Below are positions 31,736 to 62,179 of a stretch of 64,000 bases of DNA, piece by piece; the stretch's first letter is position 1, and each line of letters starts with the position of its first letter. The notes beneath the pieces were generated by a model that saw only the letters and a list, made by a program, of their open reading frames with translations, was not told the origin of the DNA and made no database searches. The stretch lies in the NCBI RefSeq assembly GCF_043641665.1, contig NC_092182.1, positions 17,437,456-17,501,455 on the forward strand, in the 5' to 3' direction. The translations under genes were made by a program, and so were the position numbers. This DNA is from Enoplosus armatus. Its lineage: Eukaryota; Chordata; Actinopteri; Centrarchiformes; Enoplosidae.

Positions 31736-32952
31736 AAGGGGTTGCTCGGCAACCCAGCAACAAATTTCAGACAGACATACTGAGCAGCTAGCTGGTGAAC
31801 ATAGCAGAACATTTAGAAGCTAAAAAGCCAGATATTTACCTCAGGAGTCGGTAAGCGCTGAAAAGAGAGTGAGTATTGGACTTACACACGACTTCAAATA
31901 AATGCTAATAAGCAGCTGTGTGCTAACACGTTCATGTTCACCAGAAAATCAATTAATGCAGATTTAATCATTTCAAATCTTATATAGTGCTTTGAATCTG
32001 AACCACAATGAAGTAAAAAGGGCAAAAGCATGAGGAGTGAGACTCCATTTTAGACCAATGTCTTGCCACTTCTTGTCTTGAACAACACTGATGTTCAACC
32101 TAATCAAGTCCTGGAGACTGAAATGATAAAAACAAAAAAAGACAAGTGAGAGGAAGGTGCTCAGGATTTCTTATTCCACGGCCTCTTCTGTTTCCTTTGC
32201 ACCACTCACAAGAGACTGAATCATGATGATCTTTGTTTTGTAATTAAAGAACATTGATGCTGAAGAGACACTAAACAGAGATCTTTACATGGATGAACAG
32301 GAATGTATTAGTGTCTCCAGCTATCTCTGGTGAAATACTGCCCTCCAGTGGGTGTAGACATTTAGATAAAACATCTTCTATGACCTTTCTATTATACAAG
32401 CCCCATCTGTCCCTCAGATATTTAGTAATCATGTCCTCACTGACTAAACTGGGAGGAGTGTTGGGCTGGTGCTTGGTTTCCATCCATCTGTCCCTCGTGG
32501 GTAAACAGTTTGGGCTTGTCATCATTTTTGGAAGATACAGTCAACTCAACATGCTCAGCAGATTTGTGCAATGCTGCTCCATTTCAAACGGGTCTAAAAC
32601 CAGACTGATACTGGCAGGCATAGTCCCATTTTAAATCAAATGGAAAGAAGATTAAGTCGGTGCTATGATGTTCTTCAGACGCCATCACCCATCCCCCCAC
32701 AAATCATAAACTGGTTGAGATCAATCCTGCACAAAGCTACTTTAGCATGCTGCAGGCATCAGCAATTTTAAGTCATGAAGGAATTTGTCGATGTATTTAA
32801 CCTCACTACAGCTCTTCAAAATCCCAGGAAAGCTTTCAAACACAGTGGATGACAAGCATTGTGTCGAATTTAACGACTTCAGGAGTGAAATGATCCCAAC
32901 ACATGAAATATAATCACAACAGTAACATATTAAAAGAACAGGGCTATTTCGG

Positions 32953-33020
32953 GCAGTGCTTCCCAACATGTGGGTCAGACAAATCAGGGCTTGACCCTCT
33001 CTCATTACCACTGCTGAAGT
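32953..33020. mobile_element. Possible decayed copy of the same hAT-like element
   Basis: GCAGTGCTTCCCAACATGTG followed by GGTC resembles the left terminus of the element at 28754. The extent is estimated. Confidence 0.3.
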
Positions 33021-33232
33021 GCCTTTGAGCCACAGATCAGACTGTGGTTGTAACTTGAGTAAATGTGAATGGGATGTTCCTGACAAAGGAAGCATTGCTC
33101 TCAGAAAAACCTCCCTCAATAAATAAATGTGTAAACAAATATATTAATAATGTAAATCTCAGATGTTGTGAAATTATTAGAAGGGAGGAACATAAAATTA
33201 TATATATGTTTTTCATCTGGCAATGTCGGCAC

Positions 33233-33570
33233 TTTGGTCCAGACGGAAATATCTCAACAACTAACCAGGATGGATTGCCAAGAAATTCAGACATTCATGA
33301 TCTCCAGAGGATGAATCCCATTGACTTTCATGATCTGACTTTTCATTTAGCGCCACCAGCTGGTCAAAATTTCAACTTGTCCAATACTTTGGTTTATCGC
33401 CTGGTTTATGACCTGCAACACTAATGGCATTCAGTCTCAGCTGTACAAAGACGGTGAACATGGTAAACATTATACCTGCTAAACATCAGCACATGAGAGC
33501 ATGTTAGCATGTGCTGTTAGCATTTAGCTCAAAGCACCACTGTGTACAGCCTCACAGAGCCGTTAGCATG
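33233..33570 (+). repeat. Interspersed fish repeat (GATGAATCC / GCGCCACCA modules), copy 2
   Basis: It shares CAGACATTCATGATC, AGAGGATGAATCCCA and TAGCGCCACCAG with the copy at 5955-6235. It extends through TGTTAGCATGTGCTGTTAGC and CAGCCTCACAGAGCCGTTAG, both familiar from this fish repeat. Confidence 0.6.
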
Positions 33571-34212
33571 GCTGCCAACTTTAAGTCTTGTATCTATTAA
33601 ATACTGGATAGTGTTCCCTCATCAGGCCTCTATGCTAACAATCTCAAATTCACTCTTTGCTGGAACTAAATGCAAAAAGACGTTGCTTTTTTTTTCTCTT
33701 TTTACTTTTGTATATCTGTATTGGAGAGTAGACAGTACAAACAGAGAGGAAAAGAGGGAGAGAGACGTGGATGAGACATGCAACAAAGGTCCGCCAGTTT
33801 TGAACCAGGAATGTTGCAATTACTGTACATGGTCATCGCCTTAGACCCCTTGGCCATCAGGATACCCCAACATTACCTCATTTCAAGGGGTCATAAAGTA
33901 AAAAGGTTTGACGTGTTTTACATCAAGAGCTTCTTTTGACAATCAAACTGAAAACCCCAAACATTCACTACAACCTTTTGCAACAAATCAATGAAAATGG
34001 AAAAACAATCAAAGTCAAAGTGGACACTGGTAGGTGAAGCAACAACGAATCAGAACAGGACATGTCACACGGGGCCAGGACACACCATGCTGGGTCATGC
34101 TGCTCTGGGAGATTTATTTAGTGATTTTTCGTTTTTTTGTTTTTATTGTTTTTCACTTGCGCTCCTGTCAGGAGAGTGGTAAATGGGACAGTCAAGCAGC
34201 AAGAGTCACAGT

Positions 34213-34257
34213 TCATCATCATCATCATCATCATTATCATCATCATCATCATCATCA
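34213..34257. repeat. (CAT)n microsatellite
   Basis: About 14 near-perfect ATC/CAT units with one TTA interruption. Confidence 0.9.
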
Positions 34258-34670
34258 CTGTCACCACCATTATGATCAACCTCCTCCTCATGGTATCAAT
34301 AATAATAATTTTCATCATCATTTAACTTTTTCCTCAAGCTAGAAAATAATTTACATCACATTGTTTTTTACTGACTTTTGAGACCACAAACATTCCAGCA
34401 ACACACTCTAGGATTAAGGGTGGGTAACAATCAGAAAAGCATGACTTTTTGCATAGTATTAAATGAACAAAGACATTGAGTTCTTTATTTACAATTATTG
34501 TATAGATAAAAAAAATATCATAAAAACAAGATGAACACGTAAATCACTTACCCATAAATGGCTAAGTATGCCAAAAAGATATCTGTTGGCATTTCTCTTT
34601 TTCTTTGTTCCACAAACTGCATGCTGCTAAATACAGTACATCGAGGCAGGTGAGAGTATATTGCAAGAAG

Positions 34671-34725
34671 TATCATTGATATCATCATTATCATTATCAT
34701 CAGCATCATCAGCATCATCATTGTC
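34671..34725. repeat. Imperfect (ATC)n array
   Basis: ATCATT, ATCAGC and ATC units repeated irregularly. Confidence 0.75.
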
Positions 34726-35229
34726 GGTGTCATCGTCAACATAATTATTGGTTGTTACATGTGTTATCATTTGGACGTAATCACGATGTTTCGAAGTGTT
34801 TCTGACAGGAGCAGTGATTGATTACATACAGCCAAACAGCTGCGTCGGCAGTATGACTCGTAGTGGTGCATGATGGTAGATGTAGTCAGGAAGTGTTTCC
34901 TGTTTTCACACCAGTCCGCATGGAGTTTCTGTCCTCAGTGGACTCATTGCTGTATTTACAAAGATTATTTTTAAACTTGTCGTCTTTGCGTCCTCTTAAA
35001 GCTGAATGTCCTCCTGGATGTAAAAGTGGTTCGAGAATGTTGGCTTAAGTCTCTTTTATTATTATCATTGAAAATGCTGTCGTTGCTGTTGTTACGTTTT
35101 GTTTATTGTTTTAAATTTTTTACAGACAAATAAACAAATAAATTGTCAAGTTAAAAATGTTGGAAAGGAAACAAAATAAATCAACAGCTTCTAAGCAGAA
35201 TATCAGAATCCAGACTTGTTTTTTTTCCA

Positions 35230-37715
35230 ACTTAAATAAGACAGATTTTATTCAAATGGTCCATGTTACTTTTACAACACGCCTGAGCTGACTGGTAAAG
35301 CTTGTGCACCCTCTCCAGATGGACGGATCGACTGGGAAATGACAGAGGAGGAGGATATAAAAAAAGAAAAAAGATAGAACTGCTCGGATAAATGATTGTA
35401 TATACTGTAGTGTATAGGATTTTTTTTAAAGTAGAAAAATTGACAATTTTTTCAAGTTGCATAATGAGCCTATCACGTCATGCTTGCCAATGACTTCGGT
35501 TAGTAATAGAAATAACAATAGTACAGACTAGTTAAGTGGCCTTGTCCTTCTGAGTGCAATAAGACAGAGTAAATGTGCCTTCTGCATGTAACTTCTCTCT
35601 GGTAATGTCTGATTGGTCAAAGCACAATAAATAGTTTACAACTAGTGAGTACAGTTGAGATGCTAGAATACTGTATATTCTGTGACGGCAGGAAGACAAG
35701 CTTGGTTAAAACACACAAAAGCACATCTAGAATTACACCACAGAAGTTTTCATTCATAACCAGATAGTGCAGAAAAGGATCGTCTTTTTTATATATAGAA
35801 AAAGAGTCAAAGCAACATTCCATTTTTGTTGTAATTTGTTGTTTTTTTGTCAGTTTTTCCTTTTTTTTTCTTTTGATGTTAAAAATGCCAACAGCTTTGT
35901 GGGGCTGCGTGTGTCCCTCTGCTAGAGGAAAAGGAAATCGTTTGAACCAAAAAAAAAAAAAAATCTAAATTAAATAAAAACATAAAACACATTATATTCC
36001 AAATTTTAAGCAAAAACAAAAGAAAAAGTCTGATTTCCGTGCGGCACAGATAAGCCAAATATAACTTTGCAGATTTCTAATATGACTCGATTGCAGCCTT
36101 TTTGATGGTCACACATATTTTTAAAATATCAAGTCCTTTGAACAAACAGGTTTATCTAGAAGACAATTCACTGTAAAGGTCCTGATATCAGCCTTTGACT
36201 CGAGCCCTGACCCCAGGCCAGCGCTGAAGCACAGAAAAAAATAAAACACAATTAAAAAAAAAAGAGTTAAGAAGAAGAAGTAGTGAAAAAAGAATTAAAT
36301 ATTCCCCCTCTGTCACAAAAAGGAGGCCTCCGTTTAGAAAAGGCAAGCCACTCCAACTTGATCCCAACAATCATATAGAGTTATACTAAGATTCCACATT
36401 TACTACGTATTCCATTATATTTTGGTTTCTTTTTGTTTGTCAATCCTCTAAAAATATCTACAATATTTGAAAAGATAGCAGGCAAATTCCAGCACATGGT
36501 TTTTCAGTAATAACACACCAACACAGCTCTGGTCCTTCTGAGCTTCAGCCTCGCCTCTCTCCTTCTAGAAACCAGGAAGTTTATCTCTACGAGGTTGTAA
36601 ACAAATTACATTCTCTTTAAGACATAAATAAGTCAAAGTATTTTGAGCCATTGAAGCAGGAACAAGGCAACATGCCGACAAACAAAGATAAACTCTCTCT
36701 AAATATATTTATATTTATAGAATATATCCCATAAATGCTATCATCATCATTATTATTTTGCGTTCCTCTTTTCCGACAGGTGCAAAACTACTGTGCAAGT
36801 TGAGCCCTACCACCTCGTTACACATTTCCGTTTATGGATGAAATAAATTTTTACAGTCGGGTACATGTTCATGCCACACAGAAGAGGGAACTTTGCAGGC
36901 CAGGAACTCATAGAAGCTGTCTTTAAAATAGTAGTCCGCCACCGGGCCTAGCCCATCAGAACGAAAGAACTCCAATAAAATTAAAACCCTTTTAAATAAA
37001 ACTTGGGTAATGTACATTCATGCAGGAGCAACAATAATAATAACAATAATAATCAGAATGAGAATCAGAATAATAACAATGTTTTTCAATTTAATTTAAA
37101 CTATTATCAGTATTGACAATGTTATTGTTGAGGAGAGGGAGTGTATGGGGAGTTTAGAGTCTGTCCTGTTTTGCAATTTTTACTCCTCAGCAGTGTCTCC
37201 CTCCTCATCATCGTCCTCCTCCCGGTGCCACTAAAGACACAGTTCATACACATGTGCAGTCAGCGACACGCTAATACAGTACATGCTAACACGCATATAG
37301 TCATACACACCACCGTCGCCGCCACCGTACACATACAACCACAAAAGCAGGATGGCTGTGTAGGTTTTGTGGCTTTGTTGCGCTTTTTTGATTGTATGTT
37401 AAGTATGTTTTTCTTTTCACCTTGCCATATTACTTTAGATTTTCTCCATTTCAAGAGGAGTGGAGAGCTTTAAGAGCTCAGGGTTAACAGGGAAGATGAA
37501 GATTTTAGCCACAGGACCTGTCCTGTGTAGGCGGTAAAAGGAGGTTGGGGGGAGTGGAGGGGCGGGGCCGTGAGATGAGAATTGGACTGGACTGGATGAA
37601 ATATTGGGGGTGACAAGGTGTAAGGTTGCAGTTAAAGGTCTGGAGGAATTGGAGGAGCTGCCCCCAGACTGCAAGGAAACGACATTAGAGGTTAGAGCTG
37701 AGGTTAGGATCAGGG
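35230..37715 (-). other. atp2b2: Probable 3' UTR of atp2b2
   Basis: The sequence directly follows the b-form stop codon. It is AT-rich with short A and T runs (for example 35949-35962), and no second gene or strong splice signal was noted. Long 3' UTRs are usual for PMCA genes. The end depends on the polyadenylation signal chosen. Confidence 0.45.
35247..35252 (-). promoter_or_regulatory. Candidate polyadenylation signal of atp2b2
   Basis: The sense strand carries AATAAA followed about 15-20 nt later by a purine-rich GGAAAAAAAA. It is placed about 2.5 kb past the stop codon. Other AATAAA-like hexamers may exist nearby, so this is only the most plausible 3' end by eye. Confidence 0.35.
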
Positions 37716-54673
<16,958 letters not shown>

Positions 54674-56193
54674 CTGGAGAGAGGGAGAGGAAGAGATTTT
54701 TCGGATTTTCAGTTCTATTTTCAGCCCAATATTTGCTGCATTATAGCTGTATACGTGATTATTTTCTTCCTGTGGCTGCTTTCCTCTTAACTTCTCATTA
54801 TAAGTTTTGATTATTTAAAGGTATCTTATGATTGTTTCGTCCTCATGTTATACGCTTCCATACGTATAAGGTTTTATTCCATATATAGTTGTGTTTCCTC
54901 ATATGGTAAATATAGAAAATCCTGGTATGGAAACTCTCAAGTCTTCAGTTGAACACATTTTGAGAACAAATAGTCAACCAATGTAAGGCTTGAAATAGCT
55001 GCTAGTGATAATTAACCAGCTAGCAGGTGAAGGGGCTGCTCTGTGTGGGAGGGCAGAAGAGCAGATAGATGGAATCAAATTTGAATGTTTTATTTCAGGC
55101 ATACGGCTCAAACCATTGAAATCTGTGATTGTGCATTTGGAAACCGTCTGGTTCCTTAAACATTTCAGTATCCACATTTCTACATGACTACATGGATTGT
55201 GTGTGAACGACAGACACAGCTTGTGATGTGTTAAAATGAATGAAAATGAATAAAATATAGTTCTGATATTATCTTTTTTTTTATTACCAATTAATATGCA
55301 GATTATTTTCTTGATCGAGAAATTCATTGTTTGTTCTATGAAATATCAGAAAATTATAAAAAAAAAAAAAAAAAAGCCCAAAGTGACATCCTCGAATTTC
55401 TTGTTTTGTTCAACTTACAATCCAAAAAGACATTCAATTTACTGTCAGAGAAAACAAAGAAAAGCAGCAAATTCATAAAAGAAGAAGAATATTTGTCATT
55501 TTTTTGCTTGGAAAACAATCACTCAATTATCAAACATCGCTGCTGATTAAGTTGCTGATGATTGATTAATGCTTTTAGTCCGAGTGGCAGGGAAATGTTA
55601 TACAGTATGTTATGTCAGACGAGCAATTTCTCTGCCTCTAAAAGCAGGAGTGGGTTTATTATCAGCCAACAGCCTTTTGCTGTAGATTACGTGTGTGTCT
55701 GTTCAAACCTGTGCATGTGGCTGTTCAGGTGCTACAGTATATGCGTGCAATTGCATACACACTTAGTGTATGTGCGAGAAGTGTGTGAGTGTGTGTGCAT
55801 GTGGTCAGCTTGTGGAAGACTCAGCGTTGCCATGGTAACACTGGGCAAAGCACACTTGGAAGGAGAGACTTGGGAAAAAGAGAGGGTTTGCTCTCTCTTC
55901 GCCACTTGGGGATTTTTACTCTTTGGCTCTGATTCTCTTACAGGATTTTCACTCATCTCACTTTACACATGTCCTCGAATCTTTCTGTGTTTCCCTTTTC
56001 ATCTTTTCCCAGTCCTTATTTATCAGTATTTCCCGAGCTTCACTACGTTTACTCGCTCTCCCTAAATCGTGAAATCACACAGAAATAAATAAATGAAATA
56101 AAGCATATTTCTTCTGACAATGCACTGTTTTCTATTGCTGCCACTGTGATAGAACAGTGAAAAAAAAGTGAAAATCCCATTATCATCAATATC

Positions 56194-56195
<2 letters not shown>

Positions 56196-56245
<50 letters not shown>
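56196..56245. repeat. (AC)25 microsatellite
   Basis: Uninterrupted AC array. Confidence 0.95.
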
Positions 56246-56247
<2 letters not shown>

Positions 56248-56760
56248 AGCATTGTAGTGACACTGAGGCTCATAAGTCCGGACACATCTGAGAGTGTGCA
56301 GTCCTTACTGTCATTATTAATAACATGCCTCTTCACATAACCACACACTCTGAAGCTGATATTCATTTTAGTTTGATAAAGGACAAATCCTCACATTTGG
56401 GGAGCTGGGAGTTTAGAGGCATTTGGCACGGAAATGTTTAATCAATTAGTAATTGATTAATAGTTCATAGTTTGACTGATTGTTTTGACTAATTGTTTCA
56501 GCTCTGAAGGAAACAAGCACAATTTGGGCAACATAAATCAAATGTGTTTTAAAACTGTAAATAATATCAAGTAAGTGTTGTTGTATGATGTTGTTAAACA
56601 GTACAGAACACAGTCCTGTTTGGTTACATTTGGTTCATTCGGATCCCTATTAGCTGGCACTGAGCTGAAAGCTAGTCTCCCTGAGGTCTTGCTATATAGT
56701 AACCACAGTGCACTTGACACCTACAGTCACAGCTAAAGAACAGGTACACACTCTTTCTCT

Positions 56761-56763
<3 letters not shown>

Positions 56764-56796
<33 letters not shown>
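56764..56796. repeat. (AC)16 microsatellite
   Basis: Uninterrupted AC array. Confidence 0.95.
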
Positions 56797-56797
<1 letters not shown>

Positions 56798-57239
56798 CAC
56801 AGCATGTCAAAAGCACACCGAACAGAATGCTTCTGACTTGCTGCTAAGCAGACACCTTCAGTCTGTGCTATTTGCCCCAAAATAGATTGACTGCAGGCTT
56901 GCTATTCTGCGTCTAAACAAGCCTCCAACCAAAGTTAGATTTAAAAGGATAGCTTGACATTTCGACGTTTTGAGTTTTACTTTCTTGCTGTTGTTTTCTT
57001 CATGCCGTACTTTGCCGAAAATGTGTTGAGAAAGATTCTGCAGTTAATCACATTAATGGCTTGTTGCAAATGGTGCATTCACTTCCTTGATCTAATGGCC
57101 GCTCTTGCCCACCTGCTAACGAGGTTTTGATAGAGAATGCTAATAAACTATTAATACGCATTTTTAAGGTGACTGACAAAGGCTAAAATATATTTCCATG
57201 CAGCAAGAAAATATTACTTAACTGCAATCAGTTTAATTA

Positions 57240-57485
57240 ATCATCATTTATTTGTGCGTGGTGTAATTTCACTGTTGCTTTGTCTACTCTGTCTGCTCCT
57301 ACATGCAACATATATCACATGTCTATCTGTACTGTAGGTCCTCTGTTGCTGTCTGTTAAAGGTTTTTTTTTTTAGGGGGGGGGGGGGGGGGGGGGTTCTT
57401 TTATGGTATGCTCCACAGATTGTAAAGCACTTTGAGGTATATTTTGTGATTTGGGGCAACATAATTTTAAATTGACTTGACTTGG
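57240..57485 (+). mobile_element. Retroelement 3' region with ATTGACTTGACTTG tail, copy 2
   Basis: It carries GTCCTCTGTTGCTGTCTGTT, GATTGTAAAGCACTTTGAGG, TTTTGTGATTTGGGGCAACA and TTAAATTGACTTGACTTGG. The order matches a common fish retroelement end and the tail copy at 15766-15838. A G21 tract has grown inside it (57375-57395). Confidence 0.65.
57375..57395. repeat. G21 homopolymer
   Basis: Twenty-one consecutive G following a T-rich run inside the retroelement remnant. Confidence 0.9.
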
Positions 57486-60400
57486 ATGAGATGTTAGGTT
57501 TCACTTTTCTGTGTGTTTTGTAGTTTTGGTTTCAGTAAATCCTAAACATAAAATGAAGCAAATACCACAGAAGGATTCCAACTAATCTGTGGAAATTTGG
57601 CTGGACAATACAAACCTGTTCAAAAGCTCAATTCATCTATTTAGTGAGTGATATAGTATCTGCTTTCAATGTTTGTTTAAGCAGCTCAATATTGTGAAAC
57701 CACAATTTCCTCAGAAACAATGAATATTGATTAATTCAGACTCAGAAACATTTTACAATGTTTAGCTGCAGCTGCTGTGAGCCAGGGGTTCCAGCTGAGA
57801 GGGTTAGAGAGAAAGTCAGCTAAAATCTCATTAATCATTAAAACCCAATCAGACCGCTGGCCCATGTTCACCTAGTAATTGAACATTTCTGGTTAATGTT
57901 CAGCTGTGTGTCCCACAGACACAGACAAGAGTATAAATACTTTATACAGAGTTTGCGGTAAATAACTAAATTAATGCCTTTTCCTAATGACCAATGATTA
58001 CATCAGGAAGACACTGCCTGTCATTGGCTAATGAGAGGACGGAACAAATGGCCTCATCTGCACTGTCTGCTAAGTGTCTGGGAGAATAGGCTCCCAGCAA
58101 CAGGTAAACACCACAGCAAACAACTAAATGTAAATGACCAGCTGACAAACATACTGGATGTATTACAGTTTTAGATGATCATTTATACATAAAAACTTTA
58201 GTAAATAGGAGGTGTTTGCAAAAAAACATATCAAAATATGCTACTTCTAGAGGACAAATTTCATTTCAGAAAGCAAGTGTCAGTTATTTCACCTGTTTAC
58301 TATGCGGTTTACCTTGCTTCATGACATTTATACAAATTAATTTGAATTTTGCGTTCTGAATTCATCCTGTGATTCGTATCTCCATTTTGGAAGACTGAAT
58401 TTGTATTTGCCTATAGAAATTAAGGTTTTATGAAATGTGGCTTTAATTCCAATACACCTTTTAATTAGCTGTAATTCCAGCACTTTTGTCCCACATGTAC
58501 TCTAAGACATTTGTTTTCTGGAAATTAGAGGATTTAGGGAAACATTTTACATTAAGGACAAGACATAAATGACATTACGTATTCACCATTCTCTATTTGT
58601 CTGTGTCTGACTGTCGATGTCTCTCTCTTTGGTTGTTGTAATGGAGAACAGCAGTAGTAATGAGGGAAAAAAAGTAGTTATCTGAATGTAATGTTATGGC
58701 TGCTTTCAAGAGGGTTGATTTTTTTAGACACTGAAAATAGAATTAGAAACACAGCAATAGTAAGCTATAGCTGCATATGTTTAGAATTGTATTCATGTAC
58801 CATCATCTCATACTCTACTGAAGTGCTCCTGGAGCCACAACTCCTCAGCCTTCATTAAAATCTCAAAATGCAAAAAGGTACACACCACAGTGTTCAGTTT
58901 ACTCATTATGAATTAGGAACACGTGACTGAAATTCATCTGGCTAGCGGCACAACTCCTGCCACTTTGTAGAGAAACACAGAGACAAACAAAACAAAGCAG
59001 GAAGAGCAAGGAATAAACAGAAAATAAACAAACAGCAGACAGCGACACCGCTGCCTTTTATTCTCAGAGATTCCGTTTAGGTTCAGCTTGACGTGGGTTT
59101 CTACGCACAAGGACAGTTGCTGGCATGGGATCCCCAACGTTGGCCTGACTGGGCTACGGTTGGCACGTCCTGGGCTGGACGTGGCTGAGGACCAGCTGCC
59201 CTCTCCCTGGTCCTTGGGTGCTCCCGCAGGCAAGGACATATGCCAGAGGGAGAGCTGGCAACTTTACTTCCTATTCCACCTGGGGCTCTCCTTAATCCAT
59301 CCCTCCTGTTCCTTCCCTTTCTCTTCCATTTTCTTCCTCTTCTCTTCACACTCAACCGCACCCTTTTCTCCTCTGTCTTTCTCTTTATGTCCCTGATTTT
59401 ATACTTTCCCTCTCTCATTCCCTTCTGGCCCCATCCTCCTTCCTCGCTCCTCTTCCTCACTATCAGTTTCCCCAGTGTCTTACAAGGCGCCGCCTCCGCC
59501 TTCCTTCTCGTTCCCTCTTTGCATGTAGGAGTGGATGATATTCTTGCTCTCCACATGACTGTACCAGCCAACTGGGCTAAGGCCTGGAGGCATGCTGGAG
59601 GGCAGTAAAACAGTCTTCCAGTCCATGATGAGGACACTTGTCACGCGAGTGTGGTTTCTCTCCTCTTCTAGCATAATTTTCCCATCTTCTTTCACTCCTT
59701 TTTTTACATTTATCCTTGCTTCGCTTCTCTTTCCCTCTTCGCTACATATTTCACCCTATTTGCTTTCAGCTTCCATCGCTGACCATTTATTTCCTTTATT
59801 TCTTCCTATTGTCTCATTGTGTTCTTTACGAGAAGCCCTTCTACTGCAGACATTATATTTTTTAAAAACAATAGGACAAGGCATAAGTCTCAATTTTAAA
59901 TTCTCATGAAATATATTTGTACCATCGAATATGTGTGCATGTGTTCAACAGTATCTTGTAACAGGGACAATACTGTTAAAGCCTTCTTTGTATACCATTA
60001 GTTTTTACCTATATATTAATACCAATACACAATACAGTAACTACATTATTACCATTAGCACTAAGTCTGTGCTTGTCTCGTGTGCTGTTTTCCTCTGCAC
60101 CGATGAGCGAGAGTTTCCATGTAGAACAGTGATCTCACCTATCCATGGTGCTAATAACAACAGGAATTTGTATCTAAATAGATTTTAATTCTGTTGCTGC
60201 TCTTGCCACCATCTAAGCTTTGCTGTGTCTTACTTTAACTTCATCATCTTTATATTTTGCTTTTGAACAGTTGCAAAGTCTATCGTCTCAGACATGCAAA
60301 GCTTTGCCCTGGGCATTGCATTTGATGTGTGACTGGCAGGTTATTAATTAGCTAGTTAGAGTGGAGAGAGAGTAGATTCATAACCTGTCTCATATCTTGT

Positions 60401-62161
60401 ACTGACACCTCGTCAGCATTCAGCACTACTCAATTACATGCTGGGATTTATTATTGTGGGAGTTTTCAAGTTGTTTGCATTATTTACAGTATGTGGCCTT
60501 CTTAATTTTATTTACATCAAATAAAAACTCCCCCGCTATTCTGACATCTGTAACTTTCTACAAACTAGAAACACAGCCACTGAAAGCATAAAATCTATCA
60601 TGTCATGTGTGTGAGGGAAAGGCAGGGAACCCATTAAGCCTCTGAAACATCAAAGCATTGTTATTCTAATGTGATGATGATGACGACCATCTCAGCAACA
60701 CTGTCGAGTCTGTAAGCAAGTGTTGAACACAGAAAGAGAGAACCAGAGAAGAGAAGGACATTGTTCTGCTGAAGATGTCGCTGTCTCTGCTTCTCCCACT
60801 GATTCTCTGTCTCTTTCTCCTTCTCGGTGTCCAAAACTATTCCAAGGGAACACTGGGTGCTTCAAGCTAAAGGCATGCAAGACTCTCATCTCTCCTGCAT
60901 GTTGTGCAAACAAGCACGCAATGTCCAGATGACAAAAGCACTCTGAGCCACAGCCAATTATATCATATCCTCACTACTCACTGCTGAACAAAAACGAGGC
61001 AGTTGATTTTAATTACAAACAATAAATTGCTCATTGTAGAGCGACATATTGAGTTTTTTCCTCTTAAACATGAACTGAATCTTCTTTTTCTATTATTTAC
61101 GTTTCAAAATCAGACACATTCTGTTGAGTCTACTTGTTCAACCACATACTGAGCAACTGTCTTTCCTTTTCCCCAAGCATCTATCTCTCTAAATTGAAGC
61201 CATCTGTGTGTGTATAGGTGTGTGTGTGTATTATCTACCTCTCTAGTCCCTGACCGGAATAATGACCTGCGCAGGTGGTTGAAGCAACATGAGACTGAGC
61301 TCCCAGGACACTCACACAGCCATGCTAAACACATGCCACTGTGCTGCGAGAACATACACCTGTGATCTGAAAACCTCCTACAGTGTGAGTACGCCTGATA
61401 TGACAGATGTGTGTCATGATGTATGATATCTGTGTGCAACTGTGTGTGCATCTGCGACTTCATTAGTTTTAAGCTACACTTATGATATTAAGATGGCAAT
61501 ATGTCACATACATAATGAAAAAAATAAGAACGTGAAGTGAAAGTTGAAAAAGAAAGAAAAGAATAAAAGTACAGCTAATTCTACGTTTGCTATGGGGCTC
61601 TTGCTACTGGCTATGACGCATGTTCCTTTGATATGACGTCAGTATATTGACGTCACTGAATGCCGTTCACAAATTGCCATGCAGCTTGCTTGACTTGTCA
61701 TCAAAGGCAAACTGGTGAGCTAAGAATCTACTCTAGTGTGCTTATTCCTATGCATGAGTGCACGCATCCTTTTCAGAATATATGAATACGTGCACATGGA
61801 TACAGTATCTGAGCATGTTCATGTATACTTTGAGTGCACATATACTGTATGTGTGCATGAATTCATTGTGTAAATGTGTGTGAATTCCTCCCTCGAGGAT
61901 GAGGCTTCTCCACTACACCAGTCTGTATGTCCTGACAGAAGAAGCAGAGCTATACCACTGGCTGTATTATGAAGCCAGAGAGGCAGTAGAGGGACTGATA
62001 TGGGTATCAAAGCCTGCCTCTTTGCCTTTGTGCCTTTGTGTGGTGGCCATCAAAGACTTCCATAGCCATTCTGGCATCCCACAGGATTGGCCTCTTACAT
62101 AAGAACACCCCAGCCAGCATACTGCAGGGCTGGAGTGGCGCTGAGGGAGTGGGGGCGGTGT

Positions 62162-62179
62162 GGGGGGGGGGGGGGGGGG
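62162..62179. repeat. G18 homopolymer
   Basis: Eighteen consecutive G within a G-rich stretch (62140-62179) that also has shorter G runs. Confidence 0.9.

Larger units (their letters stand above)
29720..35228. other. Intergenic region, right part
   Basis: The region lies between repeat-dense 28-29 kb and the atp2b2 3' end. It holds fragments of several repeat families (30315-30560, 31470-31735, 32953-33020, 33233-33570) and ATC-trinucleotide arrays (34213-34257, 34671-34725). Open frames of about 60-125 codons lack recognisable domains, and no gene is supported. Confidence 0.6.

Noticed and set aside
34118..34342. Met/Ile/His-rich open frames at 34.1-34.3 kb
   Set aside because: They are translations of the ATC trinucleotide array in different frames.
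59100..59640. Possible upstream PMCA2 exon
   Set aside because: No frame contains the expected DKTGT, VVQAYVGD or NSAYTTKI-type segments, and no in-phase splice pair was found.
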